Source: an uncultured Pelagibacteraceae bacterium (GTDB taxonomy: Bacteria > Pseudomonadota > Alphaproteobacteria > Pelagibacterales > Pelagibacteraceae). From it: DNA of 40,000 nt. The notes under the pieces were generated by a model. It had not been told where the DNA came from, made no database searches, and was given only the letters and a program-made list of their open reading frames with translations. Below are positions 16,823-23,837 of the stretch, in pieces. A program made the translations under genes and the position numbers. The stretch is taken from assembly GCA_902526595.1 (NCBI GenBank), contig CABZLO010000006.1, positions 1-40,000 of the forward strand, read 5' to 3'. Each line of letters begins with the position of its first letter. The stretch's first letter is position 1.

Positions 16823-17989
16823 ATGACATACTTAGCAAAAAACTATAATCGAAAAAAAATTTCTTTTAAGTACGGTAAAGGAAGTTATTTATTTTCAACT
16901 GATAACAAAAAATATTTAGATTTTGTTCAAGGTATTGCTGTAAATTCATTGGGCCATGCACACCCAAAACTTACAAAAACGATTAGTACTCAAGCAAAAA
17001 AATTATGGCATGTTTCAAATGCTTTTCAAATTCCAGAAGGAGAAAAATTAGCTAGAAAATTGTGTAAAAAAACATTTGCCGATTATGTAATGTTTCAGAA
17101 TAGTGGTGCAGAAGCAACCGAAGCCGCAATAAAAGTTGCTAGAAGGTATTTCTACTCAATTGGTAAAACTAATAAAAATAAAATATTATGTGTCAGAAAT
17201 TCTTTTCATGGAAGAACTCTGGCTGCAATTTATGCAAGTGGATCAAAGAAAATGACAGAAGGATTTGGTCCAAAAGTAAGTGGATTTGATCATTTTGTCT
17301 TTGGAGATCACAAGTCTTTAAAGAAAAAAATCACCAAAAATACAGCTGCCATTATGGTTGAAACAATTATGGGCGAGGGTGGAATTAAAGTAATACCTGA
17401 TTGGTGTTTAGTGGAATTGAGAAAACTATGTAATAAAAAAAAAATATTATTAATTTTAGATGAGGTTCAGTGTGGAATAGCAAGATCTGGTGACTTTTTT
17501 GCATTTGAAAAATCTAAGGTAAAGCCAGATATTGTACCAATTGCTAAAGGAATTGGAGGCGGATTTCCTATTGGAGCTGTTTTAATGAATAAGAAAGTAG
17601 CTGCCGGGATGACACCAGGAACACATGGCTCAACTTTTGCAGGTAATCCACTGGCAATGGCTGTTGGAAATAGTGTAATGGATATTGTTTCAAATAAAAA
17701 ATTTTTAAAAAATGTTAAAAATATCTCTAAATATTTTTTATTAAAATTAAATAATTTAAAGAATGTTTATCCAAATATAATTAAGAATATAAGAGGCAAG
17801 GGACTTTTAATTGGCATTCAATTACATTCAGATCAAACAAAATTTATAAAAAAACTCATGGATAATAAATTATTAACTATACGTGCAGCAGAAAATGTTG
17901 TTAGAATTTTACCCCCACTAAATGTTAAAAAAAACGAAGTTGATCAAGCTTTAAAAATATTAAATAAAGTTTGTAAAGAATTAAATTAA
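16823..17989 (+). CDS. argD: Acetylornithine aminotransferase
   Basis: ArgD is a class III PLP aminotransferase converting N-acetylglutamate semialdehyde to N-acetylornithine, and may also serve lysine synthesis. The 388-residue protein has FQNSGAEATEAAIK near 91-104, FHGRT (128-132), the cofactor aspartate in LDEVQCG (Asp213), the PLP lysine Lys242 in PIAKGIGGGFPIGA, and HGSTFAGNP. Length is typical. It is followed after 1 nt by argF, forming an arginine operon, with argJ elsewhere in the window. Confidence 0.95.
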   Translation: MTYLAKNYNRKKISFKYGKGSYLFSTDNKKYLDFVQGIAVNSLGHAHPKLTKTISTQAKKLWHVSNAFQIPEGEKLARKLCKKTFADYVMFQNSGAEATEAAIKVARRYFYSIGKTNKNKILCVRNSFHGRTLAAIYASGSKKMTEGFGPKVSGFDHFVFGDHKSLKKKITKNTAAIMVETIMGEGGIKVIPDWCLVELRKLCNKKKILLILDEVQCGIARSGDFFAFEKSKVKPDIVPIAKGIGGGFPIGAVLMNKKVAAGMTPGTHGSTFAGNPLAMAVGNSVMDIVSNKKFLKNVKNISKYFLLKLNNLKNVYPNIIKNIRGKGLLIGIQLHSDQTKFIKKLMDNKLLTIRAAENVVRILPPLNVKKNEVDQALKILNKVCKELN

Positions 17990-17990
17990 A

Positions 17991-18920
17991 ATGAAACACT
18001 TCATCAATTTAAAAGATATACCATCTAGAGATCTTAAAAAAATAATAATAGATGCACAGAGAAGAAAAAAATTAAGAAAAAAACTAAGTACACTAGAAGT
18101 TGATAAAGGTGCTCCTTTGAAAGGAAAGCTGCTTGTCCAAATGTTTGAAAAGTCAAGTTTAAGAACTAGATTAAGCTTTTATCTGGCAATTAAACAACTT
18201 GGAGGGGGCACTTTAACTCTTAGATCAAATGAGCTTCATCTTGGGCAGGGCGGTGAAAGCATTGCAGATACTGCAAAAATTCTCTCAACATACGGAGATG
18301 GATTTATGCTAAGAACTGATAACGATAAAAAGATTGAAAATTTCAGAAAATATCTCTCAATCCCAATAATAAACGGTCTTAGTCCATCATCTCATCCAAC
18401 TCAGGTTTTATCCGATGTATTTACGGTTGAGGAAATAAAAAAAAAACAAATTTCAAAACTGAATATTTGCTGGATTGGAGACTCTAATAATGTTTTAGAT
18501 AGTCTAATTGCAGCATCAGTTAAATTTTCATTTAAATTGAGTATAGGCTGTCCAAGAAAATTTGAACCTGGCGCAAAAGTAAGAAACTGGGTAAAAAAAA
18601 GTAAAAAGAAAATTTTTATTTTCAATGATCCAAAAAAAGCAGTCTCAGGTGCAGATGTAATTTTTTCAGATAAAGTTATTTCTTTAAATGATAAAGTTAA
18701 TAAGAAGAAAAAAATAGCACAATTTAAAAAATTTAAAATTGACAAAAAACTAATGAGTTACGCAAAAAAGGATTGTATTTTCTTACATTGCCTTCCAAGA
18801 GGAAATGAAGTATCTGATGATATTTTTTTAGGAAAAAAATCCCATGTCTGGCAACAAGCTCTAAATAGAGTCCATGTTCAAAAAAGTATTTTATTATACT
18901 GTTTTGGAAAACTAAGGTAA
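17991..18920 (+). CDS. argF: Ornithine carbamoyltransferase
   Basis: OTCase makes citrulline from ornithine and carbamoyl phosphate. The 309-residue protein has the carbamoyl-phosphate motif FEKSSLRTRLSF (SLRTR, a known variant of STRTR), SSHPTQVLSD near 140, and HCLPRGNEV near the C-terminus, where the common HCLPAHRG loop is two residues shorter. The end overlaps the convergent cytochrome c gene by 9 nt. A run of ten A residues around 18437-18446 lies inside the coding region. Confidence 0.93.
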   Translation: MKHFINLKDIPSRDLKKIIIDAQRRKKLRKKLSTLEVDKGAPLKGKLLVQMFEKSSLRTRLSFYLAIKQLGGGTLTLRSNELHLGQGGESIADTAKILSTYGDGFMLRTDNDKKIENFRKYLSIPIINGLSPSSHPTQVLSDVFTVEEIKKKQISKLNICWIGDSNNVLDSLIAASVKFSFKLSIGCPRKFEPGAKVRNWVKKSKKKIFIFNDPKKAVSGADVIFSDKVISLNDKVNKKKKIAQFKKFKIDKKLMSYAKKDCIFLHCLPRGNEVSDDIFLGKKSHVWQQALNRVHVQKSILLYCFGKLR

Positions 18921-19451
18921 TGGTAAAGGATTATCTGAGTTTTGGTTCAGATATTTAATTACAGAAGCCCTATCTTTTTCTTTTCTTAACCCTGCAAAAG
19001 CCATCTTAGTTCCTTTGATCCATTTAGCAGGTTTGATTAAATAACCGTTAAGCTCTTCGAGTGTCCATTCTTTATCATAAGATGCTAATGCCTTAGAATA
19101 TTTGTAGTCTTCAACAATACCAATTTTTCTTCCAACAACATTATACAAAGCAGGACCAATATTATTTTTTCCACCTTTAACAATAGAGTGACATGCAGCG
19201 CATTTTTTAAAAACTTTTTCACCGTGAGTTAGATCGCCCATAGCCATTAATGCATCAATATCGATTTTCTCTTCTACACCTGCTTTTGTAGTGGATGAAA
19301 CCGTTGTTGCTTCTTCTACATCTACTGCGTAACCTGGGGTTTCTGGTTTTTCTACATGAAAAATAACATCTGATAATTTTCCAATACCTATTACTAAAAG
19401 TGCAACCATTAAAACTGCAGCAACTATTTTATTAATTTCGAAAGAATCCAT
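18912..19451 (-). CDS. cycM: Membrane-anchored class I cytochrome c (CycM-like)
   Basis: The 179-residue protein has an N-terminal uncleaved membrane helix (IVAAVLMVALLVIGIG, about 9-28), a flexible acidic linker, and a cytochrome c domain with the heme motif CAACH at 84-88. The likely axial methionine is in KGTKMAFAGL, followed by a typical C-terminal helix (DRASVIKYLNQ). It resembles CycM/cytochrome c552 proteins that carry electrons from the bc1 complex to the terminal oxidase while tethered to the inner membrane, facing the periplasm. It converges on argF with a 9-nt overlap. Confidence 0.92.
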   Translation of the reverse strand: MDSFEINKIVAAVLMVALLVIGIGKLSDVIFHVEKPETPGYAVDVEEATTVSSTTKAGVEEKIDIDALMAMGDLTHGEKVFKKCAACHSIVKGGKNNIGPALYNVVGRKIGIVEDYKYSKALASYDKEWTLEELNGYLIKPAKWIKGTKMAFAGLRKEKDRASVIKYLNQNSDNPLPLP

Positions 19452-19519
19452 TTTTTGTTAAATAATTTTGAACATATATCACGATAAATTGAAAAATTAT
19501 CAAAATTATCTGTATAAAT

Positions 19520-19549
19520 TTGCCTCTATTGGTATTTAATAGCTATAAT
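19520..19549 (+). promoter_or_regulatory. Putative sigma70 promoter for kdsB-pheA
   Basis: TTGCCT at 19520-19525 and TATAAT at 19544-19549 are separated by 18 bp, and the -10 matches consensus fully. The kdsB start codon is 13 nt downstream of the -10, so the leader would be very short. Confidence 0.55.
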
Positions 19550-19562
19550 TAATTAAGTATTT

Positions 19563-20294
19563 ATGAAAACTTTAATTATTATACCATCAAGACTAGGAGC
19601 TACCAGATTACCCGGTAAACCTTTGTTAAAGATTAATAATAAATCAATAATTTCACATGTTTTTAAAAGAGCTCAAGATGCTGATATTGGTGATGTAGTA
19701 GTAGCTACAGAAAATACGGAAATTGTTGAAGATGTGACTATGAATGGAGGTAGAGCCATTTTAACTAGCAATAACCACAAAACTGGGACAGACAGAATAC
19801 ATGAAGCTTTCAAAAAAATGAAATTTAAAGATGTAGACTTAATAATGAACTTACAAGGAGACGAGCCAGTAATTAATATAGAAGATATAGTAGATTTAAA
19901 AGACAAAATGATTAACCACCAATCAAAAATGGGGACACTTGCTGCAAAAATCGAAAATGAAAAAGATTTTCAAAATGAAAATATCGTCAAAGTTCAGACA
20001 AAATCTACTCTTCAAGAGGACTCTTTTTCTGAAGCAGAAGTATTTTCACGGGTATCTAAAAAATTAAACAACATTTATCATCACATTGGTATCTATTGTT
20101 ATTCTGCCGAAACTCTTGAAAAATTTGTTGAATTAAATCAGACTAAAAACGAAATCGAGCAAAGATTAGAACAGCTGAGAGCATTAGATAATAATATCAA
20201 GATAAATGTTGCATTAGCAAAATCTTCTCCAATAGGAGTAGATACTGAAGAAGATTATATGGCCTTAAAAAAAATTATGGAATATAAAGATTAA
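19563..20294 (+). CDS. kdsB: 3-deoxy-manno-octulosonate cytidylyltransferase
   Basis: KdsB activates KDO as CMP-KDO for lipid A core assembly. The 243-residue protein begins with IIPSRLGATRLPGKPLL, the nucleotide-binding signature, then LTSNNHKTGTDRIHEA and IMNLQGDEPVI. A C-terminal EQLRALDN segment and VDTEEDYMALKK are also family features. The stop and the pheA start share one base (TAATG). Together with kdsD, lptB and lptC it shows that this cell builds LPS. Confidence 0.95.
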   Translation: MKTLIIIPSRLGATRLPGKPLLKINNKSIISHVFKRAQDADIGDVVVATENTEIVEDVTMNGGRAILTSNNHKTGTDRIHEAFKKMKFKDVDLIMNLQGDEPVINIEDIVDLKDKMINHQSKMGTLAAKIENEKDFQNENIVKVQTKSTLQEDSFSEAEVFSRVSKKLNNIYHHIGIYCYSAETLEKFVELNQTKNEIEQRLEQLRALDNNIKINVALAKSSPIGVDTEEDYMALKKIMEYKD

Positions 20295-21127
20295 TGAGTA
20301 AAATTTATTTTCAAGGTACATTTGGTGCATATTCTCACTTAGCTGCTTTATCGGTTGATCCAAATGCTGAAATTATACCTTGTAAAACTTTTGATGAATG
20401 TTTTGGTAAGGCATCACTTGAACCAGAAAACAAAATAATTATTCCTGAATCTAATAGAATAACAGGGAACATTGGTATTGAGTATTTAATATTTAAACAT
20501 AGACTAAATATTTATATGGAGCATTTTCAAAAAATTGAACATAATTTGTTAGGTCAACCAGGCACAAAATTAAAAGATATTAAAGAAGTATACTCTCATG
20601 CTCAGGGGCTATCTCAGTGTTCACAATTTATAAAGGAAAATAATTTAATAGAACATATAAGAGCAGATACTGCTGGCTCTGCTGAAATGATTTCAAAAAC
20701 TAAAAATAATAAACAAGCCGCGATAGCTTCGTCATTAAGTGCTGAAATTTATGGACTAGAGGTAATAAAAAAAAATATTGAAAATGAGAATGGAAATTTA
20801 ACAAGATTTTTAGTTATGGGTAAAAATATTTCCCAACCAGAGTTTAAAGATAAAAATTATATTACGTCTTTTTTATTTAAACTAAAAAGTAAACCAGCTG
20901 CTCTCTATCAATCACTAGGAGGTTTTGCAATTAATGGAGTTAATTTAACTAAACTGCAGAGCTATCCCGAAAAAAATTCTTTCGACTCTTATTTTTTCTT
21001 ATGTGACCTAGATGGACACATTGAGGATAAAAAAGTTCAAAAATCTTTAGAGGAACTAGGTCTTCATTGTGAAGATTTTCACGTCTTAGGTGTTTTTGAA
21101 GCAGATAAGTTGAGAGAAAATAAGTAA
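20294..21127 (+). CDS. pheA: Prephenate dehydratase
   Basis: A monofunctional prephenate dehydratase of 277 residues that makes phenylpyruvate for phenylalanine. The catalytic domain shows YFQGTFGAYSHLAA, IPESNRITGNIG and the NGNLTRFLVMG motif. A C-terminal ACT domain follows (about 190-270). Its regulatory signatures are altered: the GALL-like segment is AALYQSLGGF, and the ESRP phenylalanine-binding motif reads QSYP, so feedback inhibition may be weak. It is translationally coupled to kdsB by TAATG. Confidence 0.92.
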   Translation: MSKIYFQGTFGAYSHLAALSVDPNAEIIPCKTFDECFGKASLEPENKIIIPESNRITGNIGIEYLIFKHRLNIYMEHFQKIEHNLLGQPGTKLKDIKEVYSHAQGLSQCSQFIKENNLIEHIRADTAGSAEMISKTKNNKQAAIASSLSAEIYGLEVIKKNIENENGNLTRFLVMGKNISQPEFKDKNYITSFLFKLKSKPAALYQSLGGFAINGVNLTKLQSYPEKNSFDSYFFLCDLDGHIEDKKVQKSLEELGLHCEDFHVLGVFEADKLRENK

Positions 21128-21137
21128 TAATCTTTTC

Positions 21138-21167
21138 TTGTAGATTAGAAATTATAACTGCTATAAT
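21138..21167 (+). promoter_or_regulatory. Sigma70 promoter for the SRP RNA (and dnaX)
   Basis: TTGTAG at 21138-21143 and a perfect TATAAT at 21162-21167 are spaced by 18 bp. The expected start point, about 7 nt after the -10, coincides with the predicted 5' end of the SRP RNA at 21174. Confidence 0.75.
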
Positions 21168-21173
21168 ACTTTT

Positions 21174-21257
21174 GGAGGCTAGAGGTGGATGCTGCTTGAA
21201 CCCGACCAGATCTTAACGGAAGCAGTCGTAGAGACAGTTATTCAGGTTCTAGTCTCC
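21174..21257 (+). ncRNA. ffs: Signal recognition particle RNA (small bacterial type, 4.5S)
   Basis: The conserved SRP domain IV is visible: GCTGCTTGAACCCGACCAG, followed by the tetraloop region and GGAAGCAG. The ends close a stem, GGAGGCTAGA at 21174-21183 against TCTAGTCTCC at 21248-21257. The size of about 84 nt fits the small alphaproteobacterial form. The RNA binds Ffh and targets nascent membrane proteins. It lies 8 nt upstream of dnaX with no T-rich terminator, in the same SRP RNA-dnaX-ybaB-recR order known from Bacillus. Confidence 0.92.
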
Positions 21258-21265
21258 TAATATAT

Positions 21266-22903
21266 ATGAACAATAATTCGAAAGTACTGGCATTAAAATA
21301 TAGACCGCAAACTTTTGACGATCTAATAGGCCAGGAAGTGGTTGCAGAAACAATAACAAATTCAATTAAAGCAGACAAAATTCCAAATGCATATTTATTC
21401 ACAGGAATTCGAGGAATTGGAAAAACAACAACAGCAAGAATAGTTGCAAAAGCATTAAATTGTTCAAATGGTATCGAAAAAATATGTAGAGAAAATTTTT
21501 GCGAGAATTGTGAGTCTATTATCAATTCAAGCCATATAGATGTTCTTGAAATGGATGCAGCTAGTAAAACTGGTGTAGATGATGTTAGAGATCTAATAGA
21601 ATTTTCTAGATATGGACCAACTTCAGCTAAATATAAAATTTTTATAATTGATGAAGTGCACATGCTTAGTAAACAGGCTTTTAATGCTCTTCTAAAAACA
21701 TTAGAAGAACCACCAGAATATCTTAAGTTTATTTTTGCAACTACTGAAATTAAAAAAATTCCAATTACTGTTGTATCAAGATGTCAAAGATTTGATTTAT
21801 CTAGGATTAAATCAACAGAATTATTTGTTTTTATAAAAAAAATTAAAGATAAAGAAAATGGCAAAGTTACAGACGAAGCTTTAAAACTAATTGTAAAAAT
21901 TTCCGAAGGTTCAGTTAGAGATGCATTATCTTTATTAGATAGAGCTTTATTAAGTTTAGATGAAAATACTGAATTAGATTTAAACGCTGCACAAAAAATA
22001 TTTGGCTACTTTGATAAATCTCAATTAATAGATTTATTTGAACTAGTTTTAAAAGGTGAAGAAAAAAAAGTTATAAACATCTATAGAAAAATTTATGATC
22101 AAGGAGTTGAGCCTAAAGTATTCATAAATGATTTCTTAGAATTGTTGTATTACTTTAAAAATATAAATTCTCTAACCCTAGAAAGCACAAATTTTTCTCT
22201 AAATGATGAGGAGTTTTCGAAAATAAAAAGTATTTCAAATAAAGTAGAGTCTGATGTATTAGTGATGTTCTGGCAATTTGCAATTAGTTCTCTTGAAGAA
22301 TTAGACATAGTTTCAAATCAACATTTGTCGATTGAGATGTTTCTAATCAGATTAATGCATTTACGGTCTGTAAAATCTCAAAAAAAAATTGAGCCTGAAA
22401 CAGAAAAAAGAGCAACTAAGGAAATTGAAGAAAATATAAGCTCAAATAAAATAATAGATCAAATCAAAAATATTTCTCAAGAAGAAAAAAATAAACCACA
22501 GGTACAAACTGAAATTAAGGCAGAAAATAAAATACTAATAAATTCTTTTGATGATCTATTATTAATCTGCTCTGAAAAAAAAGAAATCAAATTGAAATAT
22601 GAATTAGAAAAAAATGTCAATTTAGTAAAATTTGAAAGAAACAGAATAGAGATATCTTTTAACGATAGTTTAGATAAAGATTTTGTTAAAGATCTATCAT
22701 CGAAACTTTTTGATTGGACTGCAGAGCGATGGATTATTACTTTTAGTAAATCTAAAGGCGAAAAGTCTGTAAAAGAAAAACAACTTAACAATAAGAAACT
22801 TTTAATTGATGAAGCAAAATCTTCAGAAGCTTATAAAAATATAATAGAAAATTTTCCTGATGCAGAATTAATTGACGTTAAGATAAAAAAGGATGAGGGA
22901 TAG
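21266..22903 (+). CDS. dnaX: DNA polymerase III tau (and possibly gamma) subunit
   Basis: DnaX is the AAA+ motor of the clamp loader and links the replicase parts. The 545 residues contain Walker A GIRGIGKTTTARI (48-60), a zinc module with cysteines between about 66 and 83, Walker B IIDEVHML near 127, the sensor SRC motif (VVSRCQRF), and domain III to about residue 368. A charged linker and a tau-type C-terminal domain follow. At 22380-22388, codons 372-375, nine A residues are followed by TTGA: one added base or a -1 slip gives AAT TGA and a 375-residue product ending just after domain III. The stop is 1 nt from the ybaB start. Confidence 0.95.
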   Translation: MNNNSKVLALKYRPQTFDDLIGQEVVAETITNSIKADKIPNAYLFTGIRGIGKTTTARIVAKALNCSNGIEKICRENFCENCESIINSSHIDVLEMDAASKTGVDDVRDLIEFSRYGPTSAKYKIFIIDEVHMLSKQAFNALLKTLEEPPEYLKFIFATTEIKKIPITVVSRCQRFDLSRIKSTELFVFIKKIKDKENGKVTDEALKLIVKISEGSVRDALSLLDRALLSLDENTELDLNAAQKIFGYFDKSQLIDLFELVLKGEEKKVINIYRKIYDQGVEPKVFINDFLELLYYFKNINSLTLESTNFSLNDEEFSKIKSISNKVESDVLVMFWQFAISSLEELDIVSNQHLSIEMFLIRLMHLRSVKSQKKIEPETEKRATKEIEENISSNKIIDQIKNISQEEKNKPQVQTEIKAENKILINSFDDLLLICSEKKEIKLKYELEKNVNLVKFERNRIEISFNDSLDKDFVKDLSSKLFDWTAERWIITFSKSKGEKSVKEKQLNNKKLLIDEAKSSEAYKNIIENFPDAELIDVKIKKDEG

Positions 22904-22904
22904 A

Positions 22905-23222
22905 ATGACTGATTTTAGTAAGATTTTAGATAAAGCCAAAGAGCTTGAGGCAAAAATGAAAGAAAGCCAGCAGAAAATTAAAGAAATAAGAGTAGAGGGC
23001 GTTTCTGGCTCTAATTCTGTAAAAATAACTCTTGATGGTGAAGGTGAAATACAAACAATAAAATTATCTGATGAGATTATGAAAGAGGATAAAGCTATTA
23101 TTGAAGATTTAATTGTTGCCGCTCACAATAACGCTAAAGCACAGTTAAAATCAAAGACTTCTGAAGAAATTTCAAAAGCTACTGGTGGATTTGGTATACC
23201 AGGCTTTAAATGGCCCTTATAA
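22905..23222 (+). CDS. ybaB: YbaB/EbfC nucleoid-associated protein
   Basis: A small dimeric DNA-binding protein of 105 residues. The N-terminal helix is rich in K and E (ILDKAKELEAKMKESQQK), followed by VEGVSGSNSVKITLDGEGE and the helical VAAHNNAKAQ segment, with the family-type glycine-rich end (GGFGIPGFKWPL). I choose ATG 22905, just past the dnaX stop; an in-frame ATG at 22893 would add four residues and overlap dnaX. Placement between dnaX and recR is widely conserved. Confidence 0.93.
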   Translation: MTDFSKILDKAKELEAKMKESQQKIKEIRVEGVSGSNSVKITLDGEGEIQTIKLSDEIMKEDKAIIEDLIVAAHNNAKAQLKSKTSEEISKATGGFGIPGFKWPL

Positions 23223-23225
23223 TAG

Positions 23226-23837
23226 ATGCAAAATATTAGTGAGATTGAAGAATTAATAAAATTAATATCTAGGTTGCCTGGCTTAGGTCCAAAATCTGCA
23301 AAACGAATTGTTCTTAAACTAATTAATAATCGAGATGAATTAGTGAAACCAATGGCAAACACTTTGGCTCAAGTTTACAAAAATGTAATCAGATGCAATT
23401 CTTGTGGCTCACTTAAGTCTAATTTGAACGGATGTGTTAATTGTGAGAATACAAAAAATAAGTATTCCAAAATTTGTGTAGTTGAAGACATTGCTGATCA
23501 ATGGTCAATTGAGAATTCAAATATTTTTCAAGGTTATTTTCATATTTTAGGTGGAACTATTTCGTCAGTAGGCCAACGAAAAGAGGATCTTCTACTAGAT
23601 TCTTTAGTTGAGAGAGTAAATAAAGAAAAAATTGAAGAGGTAATATTAGCAACAAGTGCAACAGTCGAAGGACAGACAACTGCATATTACGTTCAAGATA
23701 GTCTAAAAAATTTAGATGTAAAAATTACAAAGTTAGCACAAGGATTACCTGTTGGTGGCGAAATAGAAAGTTTAGATGACGGAACTTTATTTTCGGCTTT
23801 TAAAAACCGTTCAAATTTAATTTCTAATTCAGATTAG
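23226..23837 (+). CDS. recR: Recombination protein RecR
   Basis: RecR works with RecF/RecO to load RecA at gaps. The 203-residue protein has a helix-hairpin-helix region (RLPGLGPKSAKRIV, 16-29), a four-cysteine zinc site at Cys57, Cys60, Cys70 and Cys73, and a TOPRIM domain starting at ICVVEDIAD (about 83). The late motif TKLAQGLPVGGEIESLDDGT is a RecR hallmark. It starts 3 nt after ybaB and overlaps the convergent glcB end by 14 nt. Confidence 0.95.
   Translation: MQNISEIEELIKLISRLPGLGPKSAKRIVLKLINNRDELVKPMANTLAQVYKNVIRCNSCGSLKSNLNGCVNCENTKNKYSKICVVEDIADQWSIENSNIFQGYFHILGGTISSVGQRKEDLLLDSLVERVNKEKIEEVILATSATVEGQTTAYYVQDSLKNLDVKITKLAQGLPVGGEIESLDDGTLFSAFKNRSNLISNSD

Noticed and set aside
18150-18195. 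SLRTR in ArgF as a damaged carbamoyl-phosphate motif
   Set aside because: Leucine at the second position occurs in other OTCases, and the HPTQ and HCLP motifs are intact.
18912-18920. A frameshift at the argF/cycM overlap
   Set aside because: Both proteins have normal length and intact C-terminal motifs, so the 9-nt overlap is genuine gene packing.
22059-22067. A second slippage site in dnaX at an eight-A run (near codon 266)
   Set aside because: A product ending there would cut domain III and could not join the clamp loader; A-runs of this length are frequent in this genome.
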